DNA of 64,000 nucleotides from a virus. The notes beneath the pieces are model-generated. The model had not been told where the DNA came from. It searched no databases and saw only the letters and a program-made list of their open reading frames with translations. The DNA lies in the IMG/VR virus record IMGVR_UViG_3300005533_000009, positions 17,269-81,268 of that record; one strand, given 5' to 3'. Numbering within the stretch: position 1 is the first letter of the stretch; the number at the start of each line of letters is the position of its first letter. The position numbers and the translations under genes were made by a program. Below are positions 15,910 to 26,010 of the stretch, one piece after another.

Positions 15910-16773
15910 ATGAGCAGCCCGACAATTAATATACCATCGAATACAGGGGATACTTCCCTTCTGACCATTATGAATCTCGTGCGTGCTTATGTAAACGACT
16001 CTCAAGCTGGAGCCACAAGCACACCGGGAGAAGGACAGGTATTTACTGATAATCCTGCTATTTCACCTTTTACACAACCATTTCTTAATGCATCCATCAG
16101 AGAGTTATACAGAGAGTTAAGAAACGTTGGACAGCCTACTTTACTTAAAGACAACGTGATCGTATCTGGTCTTACTCCACTTAACAGCTTGGAGAATGGA
16201 CTAGGTGGGCCTAACCCTGATGTGCAGACGTATTTAAGTTTTAACGGGTACTTTGACGGTTTGACTTTAAATTCAAACCTTAAATTACCTGCCGATATGA
16301 TTTACCCTGTAAGACTATGGGAAAGACAGACTGGTTCCAACGACATATTTGTACCCATGGAACAACCTCAGTTTGGTCTACCATCCTGCTATCAAGGTCC
16401 AAAGCTTTGTTACTGGGAATGGAGAAATGATAATATCTGGTTTGTAGGTGCTACACAAACTAATGACGTTAGAATGCGTTACTGGTGTACACTTGCTACC
16501 TTCTTTAGTCAAACCTTGGATTTTGCTTCTACTTACGTGCCTATCATTGATTGCACTGACGCAGTAGCTTTAAAGACCGCAGTAAAGTATGCGGTGATGT
16601 TGGGTAGTCCCGGTTTGAACGACCTTAAAGTGTTGGCTGCTGATGCTATGTTCCAATTGAAGAATGGAATCACTCGCAGACAACAAAGTATTGATTACGC
16701 TAGGCCTCCGTATGGAAGTTACAATGGTGGAGATTCTTATACGAACGGCACCTATAATTTATTCTGGCAATAG
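15910..16773 (+). CDS. Putative connector or tail protein (287 aa)
   Basis: No clear family. N-terminal helix SLLTIMNLVRAYVND, then a stretch NASIRELYRELRNVGQPTL. The second half is beta-rich with aromatic residues (CYWEWRNDNIWFVGA, VRMRYWCTLATFF), ending with a helix and NYRR-free Gly/Tyr tail. 'DCTDAVALKTAVKYAVMLG' resembles the C-terminal helices of head-to-tail joining proteins in short-tailed phages. SD GGAGAG lies 4-9 nt upstream. Inference from position and shape. Confidence 0.5.
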   Translation: MSSPTINIPSNTGDTSLLTIMNLVRAYVNDSQAGATSTPGEGQVFTDNPAISPFTQPFLNASIRELYRELRNVGQPTLLKDNVIVSGLTPLNSLENGLGGPNPDVQTYLSFNGYFDGLTLNSNLKLPADMIYPVRLWERQTGSNDIFVPMEQPQFGLPSCYQGPKLCYWEWRNDNIWFVGATQTNDVRMRYWCTLATFFSQTLDFASTYVPIIDCTDAVALKTAVKYAVMLGSPGLNDLKVLAADAMFQLKNGITRRQQSIDYARPPYGSYNGGDSYTNGTYNLFWQ

Positions 16774-16782
16774 GAGTTAGTG

Positions 16783-17514
16783 ATGGCAAACGTACCAACC
16801 TTTTTTAGAGATGACGGTTTTGTAAAAGGAACATTAGGACCAGCCGTACCGGGAGCGCAAGTTTTCGTAGTACAGCAGCCTGCAAATGTGCCTTCTAGCT
16901 TAACCGCAGCTAATCCTACTCCTACCCCACTCCAAAATATTTTTAGTGATCCAAACGGGTTAGTGCCTATAACCCAGCCTATTATAACTGATGGTTTTGG
17001 GCACTATGATTTTTATGTAACTCCCGGCACTTATACAGTGTGTGTTTATCTTAATGGTCTATTGAGTCAATCTTACCCAGATCAAACAATCGGTTTGGGT
17101 GGAGGGTTAGTTGCTGGTAATGGAATTACTATCAACGGTACTACCATCGCATTAAGCCCACGAGTTGCCGCTATTAACTACACCATAGACGGTGGAGGAT
17201 CAACCCCCGGCACTGGTGTTAAGGGCCAGTTAAGTATACCTTTTGCCTGTACGATTACAGGCTGGGTGATCACATCTGATGTATCAGGATCAGCCGTTGT
17301 AGATGTGTTGCGTTCAACATACGCGGGTTTTCCTACCACTGCTTCTATAGCGGGTACCGATAAACCAACTCTGTCTTCAGCGCAAAAGAATGAGAACTTA
17401 ACTTTAACACAGTGGACTACAGCTATTAATGCTGGGGATCAACTACAGTTTAATTTGAACTCAGTTGCTACGGTAACAAGAATCAACGTTACCTTAAATA
17501 TAACGGTGCCATAA
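16783..17514 (+). CDS. Fibre or appendage protein with beta-sandwich N-domain
   Basis: 243 residues from ATG 16783 (a GTG directly upstream is ignored because SD AGGAG is better spaced for the ATG). Residues 8-105 form a domain with GPAVPGAQVFVVQQPA, FSDPNGLVPITQPI, TDGFGHYDFYVTPGTYTV. This is a carboxypeptidase-regulatory-like beta sandwich common at the start of phage fibre proteins. The same domain begins the frameshifted gene at 18271. The second half is a different beta-rich domain. Probably a virion appendage. Confidence 0.6.
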   Translation: MANVPTFFRDDGFVKGTLGPAVPGAQVFVVQQPANVPSSLTAANPTPTPLQNIFSDPNGLVPITQPIITDGFGHYDFYVTPGTYTVCVYLNGLLSQSYPDQTIGLGGGLVAGNGITINGTTIALSPRVAAINYTIDGGGSTPGTGVKGQLSIPFACTITGWVITSDVSGSAVVDVLRSTYAGFPTTASIAGTDKPTLSSAQKNENLTLTQWTTAINAGDQLQFNLNSVATVTRINVTLNITVP

Positions 17515-18266
17515 TGAGCATTGCATTAGCACAATCGTTTCTTGGTGGGAATGGAAACACTACAAATACTACACCATTTACATTAAATACTAGTGCAACA
17601 TTTCCTAGTAATGTAGCAGCCGGAAGCCTTATATTAGTGCATGGAGCAGCGAACGTTACCGCATCTACTTTAGGTAACCGTGAAATTCCAACCATGCAAC
17701 CAGCGGTGCCGGGAGCGGCACAGTCGGATTGGGTACAGACTGCACAAACAGCCATAAATATAGCATCTCCAATTTCTGCGAGAGGAAATTATTTATATTA
17801 CTTACAAAACTGTCCCGCTATATCAGCAGGAAGTACAATATCTGTTCCATGGATTTTTGCTGGTTCTGGCGTAACTCACACCATAACTGCTGAATTTGCT
17901 GTGTACGTATTCACTGGTGTATTAACAGCCGGAAACAAATTTACTGTCCAAGAGACTAACCATAATAATACTGGTACAGCCAGCACACCAAGCACTGCTA
18001 ATCTTGTAATAGCTAACACTGATTTATGTGTATGTTCATTCGTTGGAGATTCGGGCAATCTTTCGGCTGGTACTGGTTATACTCCCGGCATTAATATGTC
18101 TGTGGCTACATTTGGATCGTTGCAGTATATTCTTAATCAAGCTTCAGGGTCTATTGCAACCGCATTTTCTGGTGGTACTGAAGCAAATTGGGCTGCATCT
18201 GCTGCTGCGTTTAAACCAGCACCTCCAGCAAAAGGATTTTCTTTCGGATCAATTTTAGGAGCTTAA
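17514..18266 (+). CDS. Beta-rich virion appendage protein (250 aa)
   Basis: Starts on a TAATG overlap. Ser/Thr/Gly/Ala-rich beta-strand sequence (FPSNVAAGSLILVHGAAN; GSGVTHTITAEFAVYVFTG) ends in a hydrophobic PPAKGFSFGSILGA. The layout resembles tail or capsid fibre domains, with no catalytic residues. Lies between two proteins that share a fibre N-domain, so likely part of the same appendage. Confidence 0.5.
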   Translation: MSIALAQSFLGGNGNTTNTTPFTLNTSATFPSNVAAGSLILVHGAANVTASTLGNREIPTMQPAVPGAAQSDWVQTAQTAINIASPISARGNYLYYLQNCPAISAGSTISVPWIFAGSGVTHTITAEFAVYVFTGVLTAGNKFTVQETNHNNTGTASTPSTANLVIANTDLCVCSFVGDSGNLSAGTGYTPGINMSVATFGSLQYILNQASGSIATAFSGGTEANWAASAAAFKPAPPAKGFSFGSILGA

Positions 18267-18270
18267 TCTT

Positions 18271-19438
18271 ATGGCTGTACCAACTTACTTTAGAATGGAT
18301 GGATGGGTTAAGTCAGTAACTGGTGCAGCCGTATCTGGAGCCCAGATATATGTGGCAACCCAGCCAGCAAACACTGCGTTCCTTCCCCCATCTCCGTTAG
18401 CCACCTATTTACAGTGATCCTAACGGTTTAGTTCCTATAACACAACCTATTCTTACGGATGGCTTTGGACATTATGATTTTTACGTACTTCCCGGCACAT
18501 ACACAGTTGTAGTAGGGTTGAATGGACAGGTATCTCAAGTATACCCCGATCAAAGTATAGGACAAGCTGGAGGAGGCACTAGCGGTACGGTTACCAGCGT
18601 AGGTTTAGTTGATAGCTCAGGATTTTTGACTATCACTGGATCACCAGTAACTTCAGCAGGTAATATAAGCATTGCATTTGCTACTGAGCCTGCTAATAAA
18701 GTGTTCTCTGGACCTTCCAGTGGGCCTGCTGCATCTCCTACCTTCCGTTCATTAGTATTGGCAGACCTTCCTAGCATAGGATTTTCAAACCTTACAGGAA
18801 ATATTTCTGTTAACCAGATGAACAGTGGTACTAGCGCATCTTCTTCAACTTTTTGGAGAGGTGACGGTACATGGGTAGCAGCCGGAACAGCTTTTTCGAC
18901 ATCTGGACAGGGTTGGTTCTTCCCTGATTTGGGAATTATAGGAGCAAACACTTCTTCTTCTGGACAATACACCCCAGCAAACAACGACAACGAAGTATTG
19001 GCATATCAGTTTGTATTGTTAGCTTCTTACACAATTAGAAAAATATCGGCTATACCTAATAGTGCTGGTGGTAATGGAAATGCTAGCTGCGCTATATATT
19101 CATTTGATGGAAACACAAAGTTAATAGATGCTGGAGCAAATGCATTCCCCGGCACACCGGGAGGATCAGTAGTAACTGTAAGTATTACACCTGTTACACT
19201 TAGCCCCGGTGTTTATTGGTTAGGATGCAGTTCCACAAATCACTTGATGACATCTGCTATGGGATTTACTTTGTCATCTGGTTCTGCTGGTTATTTTTCT
19301 ATTGTCAACGGAAGCCAAGTACGTACAGGTAAGGCTGCTAATAGCATGTCTGGTGGAGCTATGCCATCTACTCTTGGAGCAATTTCATCTATTTCTGATC
19401 CAGCCTCAGGGTTTGCAAGATTCTTGTTTGAATGTTAA
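18271..19438 (+). CDS. Fibre protein interrupted by a +1 frameshift
   Basis: Reading starts at ATG 18271 (MAVPTYFRMDGWVK) and meets TGA at 18415-18417. One base further on, the other frame continues with DPNGLVPITQPILTDGFGHYDFYV, exactly the rest of the domain seen in the gene at 16783, and runs to TAA 19436-19438. Joining the frames gives about 388 residues: the beta-sandwich domain; a 'TSVGL...GSPVTSAG...AN.VF.GPSSG..A.PTFR.LV' segment also found in the fibre at 48394; and a C-terminal beta domain. Either a programmed +1 shift at CAG-TGA or an indel. A separate product could begin at 18518. Confidence 0.6.
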
Positions 19439-20127
19439 TGACACACAAAATTTTAATAGCAATAGTTACTTGTAACGGTAGAGAAGATTGGGTAGAAGTA
19501 ATTAGAAATACATGGATGCCCTTGGTAAAAGGAGCCGATGTACGGTTCTTTAAAGGTACAGAAGATTTGCACACTACAGAAGATAACTTTAGTGTGCAAC
19601 TTAACTGTAGAGACGATTATCAAGGGCTTCCAAATAAAGTTCAAGAAATTGTCAAATGGGCATTAAATCATGAATATGATTATATGCTTAAGTGTGACGA
19701 TGACGTGGTTATAAACCCTTGTAAGATACTTCGCTCGGGGTTCGAACAATACGATTTTGTTGGACACGAATGTGCGCCTAATAATCAGACCCCATGGGGA
19801 TTCAATTATTGGCTGTCAAAAAAGGCTATGAAAATAGTGGCCGATGATATTCTCCCCAGCGATAATAACGATGAAGCTTGGGTATCCAGAGCGATGAATC
19901 GTAATGGTATACTACTAAAACACGATGACCGCTACATGCTGCATTACGGCAGAAACTTAGGAATAATGCCAGAGCGTAGATCGCTCAGAAAGCCTGTAGA
20001 AATGCCTAAGTATGAATCAGAAATATTTTCTTGGTGTATGCATAATCACAATGTAGACAGAAAGATACTGATTCAAGAGTTTATTAGGGTGTATGAACGA
20101 GAGGTTAAGACTCAGTGCCAAAGATAA
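19438..20127 (+). CDS. GT31-like glycosyltransferase
   Basis: 229 residues; start on a TAATG overlap (an ATG two codons earlier is possible). Family features of beta-1,3-galactosyltransferase-like GT31 enzymes: EVIRNTWMPLV, KFF-type strand DVRFFKGTED, DDYQGLPNKVQEIVKWAL, and the metal-binding YMLKCDDDVVIN, followed by an acceptor loop GFNYWLSKKAMK and NDEAW. It would transfer a sugar from a nucleotide donor in the cytoplasm. First gene of the glycosylation cassette. A GIY-YIG gene overlaps its end by 13 nt. Confidence 0.75.
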   Translation: MTHKILIAIVTCNGREDWVEVIRNTWMPLVKGADVRFFKGTEDLHTTEDNFSVQLNCRDDYQGLPNKVQEIVKWALNHEYDYMLKCDDDVVINPCKILRSGFEQYDFVGHECAPNNQTPWGFNYWLSKKAMKIVADDILPSDNNDEAWVSRAMNRNGILLKHDDRYMLHYGRNLGIMPERRSLRKPVEMPKYESEIFSWCMHNHNVDRKILIQEFIRVYEREVKTQCQR

Positions 20128-20654
20128 AAACATTTTATACTTATATGTGGCTTAGAGAAGACGGAACTCCTTACTATGTAGGTAAAGGCAGTTATAAAAA
20201 GAGAGCCTTTGAAAGACACAAGGTTGGCAATAGAATACAATATGCTCCTCCAAAAGATCGTGTTCTTATTCAAGAATTTCCTACCGAACCTGATGCTTTT
20301 GAAGCAGAAAAGTTTTTGATTTTTTACTATGGTAGAAAAGATTTAGGGACAGGAATTCTTAGAAATCAAACAGATGGAGGAGAAGGAAATACAGGTACTT
20401 CTGAAGGACATAGAAAACAGGCAGAAGCTTTAAGGGGCAGAATATTTTCGGAAGAACATAGACGTAAGATAAGTGAATCCAAAAAAGGTAATAAAGCTCG
20501 TTTAGGTATAAGAAGGACGCATTGCAAAAGAGGTCATGAATTAGTTGAAAGTAATGTTTACTTGACTCCCAAAGGCAATAGAGAATGCAAAGTTTGTAAG
20601 TCTTTTATAGCTAAGGAATATTATAAAAGGAAAAAGACAAATGCAGCATCCTAA
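20115..20654 (+). CDS. GIY-YIG homing endonuclease with C-terminal zinc finger
   Basis: GTG start at 20115 inside the end of the upstream transferase. Core 'FYTYMWLREDGTPYYVGKG' is nearly identical to the genes at 674 and 26000, followed by Arg (KKRAFERH) and Glu (FEAEKFLI) motifs. Middle NUMOD3-like SEEHRRKISESKKGNKAR. The C-terminal finger HCKRGHELVESNVY...CKVC is shared with endonuclease VII-like genes. It overlaps both neighbours (13 and 14 nt) and has no leader of its own, a seamless insertion. GACTCAG (20109) precedes the start. Confidence 0.88.
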   Translation: MPKIKTFYTYMWLREDGTPYYVGKGSYKKRAFERHKVGNRIQYAPPKDRVLIQEFPTEPDAFEAEKFLIFYYGRKDLGTGILRNQTDGGEGNTGTSEGHRKQAEALRGRIFSEEHRRKISESKKGNKARLGIRRTHCKRGHELVESNVYLTPKGNRECKVCKSFIAKEYYKRKKTNAAS

Positions 20655-21600
20655 ATGTTATACATCTAGTGCCATAGGTGATGCACCTGATTTAAATAAA
20701 AATTTTATGAAAAGAGAAGAATCTGTAAGTATATATTGGGATGACGCCATTTTAAATCCCGAATATAACGATGATTCTTATTTTAAAGTTGTGCATCAGT
20801 GTGAGCCGCCAGAAACCTTAAACATAATAGACAAGTTGATTGCTAATCACCGATTCTACGACCTTATAATGGCATGGGATGAACGAGTACTAAGAGAGTG
20901 CCCTAATGCTGTATTCCTTACTGAATCCGCATGTAGTTGGCTACCTCGCAAATGGGACACAGTTGATCCATTCGGTGTGATGAATTGGGACGGTATAAAG
21001 CATAAAAATCCCGTAGAAATGAACTATGTACCTTGTGACGTGACCAAGAAAGAGTTTGCGGTTTCATTTCTTACCAGTTCTAAAAACTTTTTTCCCGGCC
21101 ACAGACTTAGACAGGAAATCTATGAAGTATTGCCCGAATCTATTGGTGATCTTAGAGTATTTAAGCATCGCTCTCCTCCTATCATTCCTGATAAGAGGGC
21201 TGTTTTAGAACCATACATGTTCAGTATAGTACCGGAGAATTCAAGACACAATGGATATTACTCAGAAAAAATCATTGATTGCTTCATCGCCAAAACCGTC
21301 CCTATCTACTGGGGAGCCCCAGATATCGGAGTACATTTTGACGAAAATGGAATCATTACCTTCTCTACTACAGAAGGATTGCACAGGATACTATCCACGC
21401 TTACTAGAACATCATATGATTCATTACTATTGGCTATACAAAATAACTATGAACTTGCTTTAAAGGGCGTACACCAGTGGGACTTAATTGAGAACTACAT
21501 AACTGCTGGGATTGAAAAGAAACGAACACAAGGTTCTGCGAGGGTTGAGTCTGTGCCTGCCGAAAAGAGCTTGATATACAGACCATTAAGAAAACAATGA
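20641..21600 (+). CDS. GT10 alpha-1,3-fucosyltransferase-like enzyme
   Basis: 319 residues. The signature donor-binding region of the GT10 family is plain: FSIVPENSRHNGYYSEKIID, CFIAKTVPIYWGAPDI, then FDENGIITF. In the family, Glu of PENS and the SEKI Lys bind GDP-fucose. The N-terminal part (WDERVLRECPNAVFLTESACSW) would form the acceptor domain. GDP-fucose can be made by the enzymes at 23501 and 24462. Soluble, no membrane segment. Starts within the end of the GIY-YIG gene and overlaps the next gene by 4 nt. Confidence 0.82.
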   Translation: MQHPKCYTSSAIGDAPDLNKNFMKREESVSIYWDDAILNPEYNDDSYFKVVHQCEPPETLNIIDKLIANHRFYDLIMAWDERVLRECPNAVFLTESACSWLPRKWDTVDPFGVMNWDGIKHKNPVEMNYVPCDVTKKEFAVSFLTSSKNFFPGHRLRQEIYEVLPESIGDLRVFKHRSPPIIPDKRAVLEPYMFSIVPENSRHNGYYSEKIIDCFIAKTVPIYWGAPDIGVHFDENGIITFSTTEGLHRILSTLTRTSYDSLLLAIQNNYELALKGVHQWDLIENYITAGIEKKRTQGSARVESVPAEKSLIYRPLRKQ

Positions 21601-22343
21601 CTCCTAGAGACACTACTATTGTGGTACTCAGTAAATATCCTACAATACTAGAACAGTTTGTAAAATACAAAGACCTCTATGCTAAAGACACTCGCTGTGT
21701 GCTGGTAGTAGATGGTGGAAGCATATTAAAAGAACATATCCCCTATGATTGGCATGTAGTGTACGGCCCACAAAAGTTTAGCATGGCTGGAAACGCTACG
21801 ATGGGCTGGATGAATGTGCCCTACACCAATGACATATTGTATATGGGAGATGATGTACTGTTCCAGCAGCCTAACACAGTCGAAGAGCTAAGAAGGCTGG
21901 CATATTCTGATCCTAAGATAGGAATGCTTTCCCCAAGAATAATTGGAGGGGCAGACAATCCTTTACAAAAGCAAGAGTCTGATAAAGAACTAATTTACTC
22001 TAACCGATACCTCGCTTTAGTATGCACTTTCATAAAGCGTGAAGTGGTCGATAAGGTAGGGTATCTGGACGATAAGACATTTGTTGGATACGGCTGGGAA
22101 GATTGTGATTACTCTAGAAGAGTAGTTAATGCTGGTTACAAACTGGCCGTAGCGCCCCAACTGTATGTTCAACATGGAGTGTTTAGAGTTCAAAACCCAG
22201 AGACGGGTGAGGGAGTTACGGGTAGGGGAACTGAAACCTTTATGCGTAATGAGAATTGGGAATACGATAAGATTCAGGAACAAACCGACGTTAATAAATG
22301 GGCTTACGAACATAAGTGGAAAGATACTAAGCAGGAGTTTTAA
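21597..22343 (+). CDS. GT2-like glycosyltransferase
   Basis: 248 residues, ATGA overlap with the fucosyltransferase. N-terminal strand TTIVVLSKYP, CVLVVDGGS, then ILYMGDDVLFQQ as the DXD-type metal site. The C-terminal GYGWEDCDYSRRVVNAGYKLAVAP resembles the ED-containing motif of GT-A inverting GT2 enzymes. A tail ends in Glu/Lys/Trp-rich helices. Sugar unknown. Part of an unbroken run of transferases. Confidence 0.7.
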   Translation: MTPRDTTIVVLSKYPTILEQFVKYKDLYAKDTRCVLVVDGGSILKEHIPYDWHVVYGPQKFSMAGNATMGWMNVPYTNDILYMGDDVLFQQPNTVEELRRLAYSDPKIGMLSPRIIGGADNPLQKQESDKELIYSNRYLALVCTFIKREVVDKVGYLDDKTFVGYGWEDCDYSRRVVNAGYKLAVAPQLYVQHGVFRVQNPETGEGVTGRGTETFMRNENWEYDKIQEQTDVNKWAYEHKWKDTKQEF

Positions 22344-23002
22344 TGCGAGTGTTATCTGGTGTACTTATATTTGCAATACCTGATCTTACTAGAATTTGTT
22401 TAAGATCATTAATAAGTACACCAACGGATGTACTTGTGGTAGATAATTGCGCTCCTCAGGATGTAAAAGAGGAAGCTTACAGATACGGAGATAGAATCAA
22501 AGTCATAACTATGGCAGAGAATACGTACTGTAACGGTGGCTGGAATGAAATCATGCAGTACGGATTAGAGCATGACTATGATCTTATAGGTCTAGGCTCT
22601 TCAGATGTTGAACTTCATCCCGGTTGGTACAATCTGGTAATCAACAGGGCTACAGAGCATCCAGACGAAATTATTCTTCCGCGAGTAGGAGAACCTGTAA
22701 GTAACGCCGATATAAACAACGTTACTATAGCCTCTTCTACTCCGGGGTTTTTCACTTTCCTACCAAAACAGGCAGTAGCACAGGTTTACCCTATACCAAG
22801 AGGCTTAAGACATTGGTTTGGGGATGAATACATGTTTACCATACTAAGACAGATTGGATGGAAGACAGTTATTCTCAATGATTTTACAGCCTATCACCAA
22901 TGGTCTTCTAATACAGCCCAGAACCCAGAGGCTTATAGAGTGATAGAGCAGGATAAACTAGAATGGCAACGACTCAGAAATCAGCACTTATTACAAAGAT
23001 AG
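22343..23002 (+). CDS. GT2-like glycosyltransferase
   Basis: 219 residues, one-base overlap with the previous gene. It has a LSGVLIFAIPDLTRICLRSL start, TDVLVVDNCAP (nucleotide-binding Asp), MAENTYCNGGWNEIMQYGL, DLIGLGSSDVEL at the metal site and GLRHWFGDEYMF in the catalytic-base region. Matches the WcaA/RfbF-type GT2 pattern with Ser-Asp instead of two Asp. A LAGLIDADG gene overlaps its last 40 nt. Confidence 0.68.
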   Translation: MRVLSGVLIFAIPDLTRICLRSLISTPTDVLVVDNCAPQDVKEEAYRYGDRIKVITMAENTYCNGGWNEIMQYGLEHDYDLIGLGSSDVELHPGWYNLVINRATEHPDEIILPRVGEPVSNADINNVTIASSTPGFFTFLPKQAVAQVYPIPRGLRHWFGDEYMFTILRQIGWKTVILNDFTAYHQWSSNTAQNPEAYRVIEQDKLEWQRLRNQHLLQR

Positions 23003-23514
23003 ATAAAAAACCGGAAATACGTCAATTTACCACAGCAGAAGCAGCTTGGTTAGCAGCGGTTATTGATGGAGAAGGAAGCTTTGGATTGTATAACTACGGG
23101 AAAGAAGGACGTAGAGTGATGATCCAAATGGGGAATACTAATAAAAGTTTTGTAGAAGAAATGCGAAGAGTTATAGGATGTGGTTCTTCTATACGTAGGG
23201 TATCTTTTGGTAAAAGTCATATTGGAAGAAAACCTATGTATCATTATGTGTTGAAAGGCTCAGCAAGATGTTATTGGGTTTTATTTCAAATTGTTAGTTT
23301 TTTGATAATAAAAAAAGAAAAAGCCAAATCTATATTGAACGAGTTAGAAACAAAGCCATTTGGCCGATGGGCGAATGCAACGCCAGAAGCAAGGAAAAAA
23401 CAATCTGACAGACTTAAATTGCAGTGGAAAAATCCAGCTATTAGAGCAAGACGTATGGCTGGCATAAAAAAGTCCATTGCCAGAAAAAAGAAGGCTAAAA
23501 ATGGCAGAGCGTAA
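22963..23514 (+). CDS. LAGLIDADG homing endonuclease (free-standing)
   Basis: 183 residues. The motif reads [15 protein letters not shown] at about residues 29-43, followed by the beta saddle and a helical [20 protein letters not shown]. The basic C-terminus ([26 protein letters not shown]) resembles NUMOD-type tails. It overlaps the upstream transferase by 40 nt and the downstream gmd start by 14 nt. No leader. One motif suggests homodimer action. Confidence 0.87.
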   Translation: MATTQKSALITKIDKKPEIRQFTTAEAAWLAAVIDGEGSFGLYNYGKEGRRVMIQMGNTNKSFVEEMRRVIGCGSSIRRVSFGKSHIGRKPMYHYVLKGSARCYWVLFQIVSFLIIKKEKAKSILNELETKPFGRWANATPEARKKQSDRLKLQWKNPAIRARRMAGIKKSIARKKKAKNGRA

Positions 23515-24481
23515 AGTCGCCCTCGTTTCTGGAATCTCGGGCCAAGACGGATCATATTTGGCCGAATTACTTTTAGATAAAGGATATTCTGTACATGGAA
23601 TTCTCAGACGATCTAGTAGCTTCAATACTGGCAGAATCGACCATATATTCGACAGATTACACCTCGTTTATGGTGATCTTACCGACTCTGGATCAATTGC
23701 AGAGATTGTTTCCTCAATTCGACCAACAGAAATATACAATCTTGGTGCCCAATCTCATGTGCGCGTCAGTTTTGATGCACCCAGATACACAGCCGATGTG
23801 GATGCGATTGGAACCCTTAATTTATTGCAGGCTGTAAAGGCACATTCGCCCGAATCTAGAGTGTATCAGGCAAGTTCTAGTGAACTGTTTGGTATGCCGC
23901 TGGAAGTACCCCAAAGAGAAACAACCCCCTTTTACCCTCGTAGTCCTTACGGAGTGGCGAAGTTATTTGGTTATTGGACCGCAGTAAATTACAGAGAAAG
24001 TTACGGTATATTTGCCAGCAATGGCATATTGTTCAACCATGAATCGCCACGAAGAGGGGAAACCTTCGTATCCCGCAAGATCACTAAAGCTGTTGCTCGA
24101 ATCCACCACGGATATGAGCACAGATTGCTACTTGGCAACCTCGACGCAAAGAGGGATTGGGGATACGCTAAAGAATACGTTGAATGTATGTGGAAGATGT
24201 TACAACATGAGAAACCAGACGATTTCGTGGTGGCTACTGGAGAAACCCACACGGTTAGAGACTTTGTTACTGAAGCTTTCGAGTATGTTGGTTTGGATTG
24301 GAGTTCCTTTGTTGGGATTGATCCTAAATATTATCGTCCTGCCGAAGTGGATATACTACAAGGTGATGCTAGCAAAGCAAGAAATGCATTTGGATGGGAA
24401 CCAAGAGTAAAGTTTAAAGAACTTGTCCGTCTGATGGTAGATCACGATATAAGGGAAGAATATGGCAGGACTCAGAGATAA
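23501..24481 (+). CDS. gmd: GDP-mannose 4,6-dehydratase
   Basis: 326 residues from ATG 23501 ([11 protein letters not shown]); an in-frame upstream ATG lies inside the endonuclease gene. NAD(P) fold motif [14 protein letters not shown], the GMD-type LRRSSSFNT, and the catalytic triad region QASSSELFG followed by YGVAK (Tyr and Lys). It converts GDP-D-mannose to GDP-4-keto-6-deoxymannose, the branch point to GDP-fucose. Ends 20 nt inside the next gene, GDP-fucose synthase. Family length about 325-370, so full. Confidence 0.9.
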   Translation: MAERKVALVSGISGQDGSYLAELLLDKGYSVHGILRRSSSFNTGRIDHIFDRLHLVYGDLTDSGSIAEIVSSIRPTEIYNLGAQSHVRVSFDAPRYTADVDAIGTLNLLQAVKAHSPESRVYQASSSELFGMPLEVPQRETTPFYPRSPYGVAKLFGYWTAVNYRESYGIFASNGILFNHESPRRGETFVSRKITKAVARIHHGYEHRLLLGNLDAKRDWGYAKEYVECMWKMLQHEKPDDFVVATGETHTVRDFVTEAFEYVGLDWSSFVGIDPKYYRPAEVDILQGDASKARNAFGWEPRVKFKELVRLMVDHDIREEYGRTQR

Positions 24482-25409
24482 AAAAGTGCTTGTTACAGGT
24501 GGTTCAGGATTTCTAGGATCACATGTAGTGGAAGAGCTTTATAAAGCAGAATGCGGAGAAGTAATTCGTTCCAGTAGTCATTACTGTGATTTAGTAAAAC
24601 CTAAAGAAGTAGATTTGTACCTAGGATGGTTAAAGCCTGATGTAATCATACATCTTGCAGCTACTTGTGGTGGTATTGGAGCTAATCAAGCTGAACCCGG
24701 AAGATTCTTTTATGAGAATTTGATGATGGGCGTTAACTTGATGGAAACTTCACGCAAGCTGGGAATAAGTAAGTTTGTGCAGGTAGGAACGGTTTGCTCT
24801 TACCCTAAGTTTTGCCCTACACCTTTTAAAGAAGAGGACTTGTGGAATGGTTATCCCGAGGAAACGAATGCGCCCTACGGCATTGCGAAGAAAGCATTGC
24901 TTACCATGGCGCAAGCCTACCGTCAACAATACGGATTCAACGCCATCTACCTCATTCCGGTTAACCTATATGGGCCAAGAGATAATTTCGACCCACAAAC
25001 GTCTCACGTAATTCCGGCTATGATAAAGAAATGTGTTGATGCACGTAACGAAGGAAGAAACACAGTAGAAGTTTGGGGTACTGGTAAAGCTAGCCGAGAA
25101 TTTCTATATGTAAGAGATGCGGCGGTTGGTATAGTAAAAGCTACAGTGCAGTATGATAGACCAGAGCCTGTTAATCTTGGCACAGGAGAAATGACTCCTC
25201 TGAGCAATCTTTATCATATAATTGCTTCATTAGTAGGTTTTAACGGAACGTTTAATTATGTGGGTGGTCCTGATGGTCAACCGCAAAGACAATTAGACAC
25301 TTCAAAAGCTCTAAGAGAATTTGAGTTTGAAGCATTTACTCCTCTATGGAAGGGTTTGGACGAAACTATAAAGTGGTATGAAGATACTTATATCAATAAG
25401 CTCGTGTGA
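24462..25409 (+). CDS. fcl: GDP-L-fucose synthase
   Basis: 315 residues. Rossmann motif [16 protein letters not shown], the typical [10 protein letters not shown] segment, GTVCSYP with the catalytic Ser and Cys region, YGIAKK (Tyr, Lys), and [13 protein letters not shown] and HVIPAMIKK specific for this enzyme. It is a dual epimerase-reductase that uses NADPH to make GDP-L-fucose. Paired with gmd (20-nt overlap), it completes the pathway from GDP-mannose and supplies the fucosyltransferase at 20641. Confidence 0.9.
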   Translation: MAGLRDKKVLVTGGSGFLGSHVVEELYKAECGEVIRSSSHYCDLVKPKEVDLYLGWLKPDVIIHLAATCGGIGANQAEPGRFFYENLMMGVNLMETSRKLGISKFVQVGTVCSYPKFCPTPFKEEDLWNGYPEETNAPYGIAKKALLTMAQAYRQQYGFNAIYLIPVNLYGPRDNFDPQTSHVIPAMIKKCVDARNEGRNTVEVWGTGKASREFLYVRDAAVGIVKATVQYDRPEPVNLGTGEMTPLSNLYHIIASLVGFNGTFNYVGGPDGQPQRQLDTSKALREFEFEAFTPLWKGLDETIKWYEDTYINKLV

Positions 25410-26010
25410 AATATTTGAAAAATCAGGACTAAATGATCCTTTGCGAGAAACTTGGTTACCTGATGCAGTTAAACTGGGCATGGATTATAAGTTCTTTCAT
25501 GGAGCAGGCTCTACAGAAAAAGAAGATGTAGTTGTTCTGCCAGTAGATGATTCTTTAGGTGGATTGACCGAGAAGGCCAAAGCAAAGGCGAAATGGATGG
25601 TGGATAATGGCTATGATTATGCTTTTTCATGTTTCCCCGATACTTACGCTTGTGCTATTCGCCTCTATAATAGCGATTACGCTAAGTATGACTACTACGG
25701 TCGCATACATCAGCACGTTGGCGGTCCTCCGTATTGCCAAGGCGGTCCCGGTTATTTTCTCAGTCGTAAAGCGTGCGAAAGAATTTATCAAAATCCGACT
25801 AGCTACTTAAATGATGACTGTTGGATTGGTGACGTTTTAAATGTACCAGATATAAAAAGAGGACACTCAGACGACTTCACATATGTCGGTCCCGGCCCTC
25901 TAGTTGGGAACACTTCTATTACAAATCATCTTTCTACTCAGCCGGGAGGATTTACTCCCGAGGGGATGAGGGCAGAGCACCAAAGATGGCTAGGATCGTA
26001 TGATTATTGA
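25378..26010 (+). CDS. GT31-like putative glycosyltransferase (altered acidic motif)
   Basis: 210 residues; overlaps fcl by 32 nt. Opening strand [19 protein letters not shown] and LRETWLPDAV match the GT31-like genes nearby, with DYKFFHGAGS as the second strand. Where relatives have CDDD this protein has AFSCFPDTYA, so the metal site is altered. The Gly-rich acceptor loop GGPPYCQGGPGYFLSRKAC and LNDDCWIGDVLN are kept. It could be a retaining or inactive variant. Closest in this window to the gene at 8577. Confidence 0.55.
   Translation: MKILISISSCEIFEKSGLNDPLRETWLPDAVKLGMDYKFFHGAGSTEKEDVVVLPVDDSLGGLTEKAKAKAKWMVDNGYDYAFSCFPDTYACAIRLYNSDYAKYDYYGRIHQHVGGPPYCQGGPGYFLSRKACERIYQNPTSYLNDDCWIGDVLNVPDIKRGHSDDFTYVGPGPLVGNTSITNHLSTQPGGFTPEGMRAEHQRWLGSYDY

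Noticed and set aside
18518-19438. Independent gene starting at ATG 18518
   Set aside because: The frame before it continues the conserved domain begun at 18271, so it is better read as the second part of a frameshifted gene; an internal start cannot be excluded.
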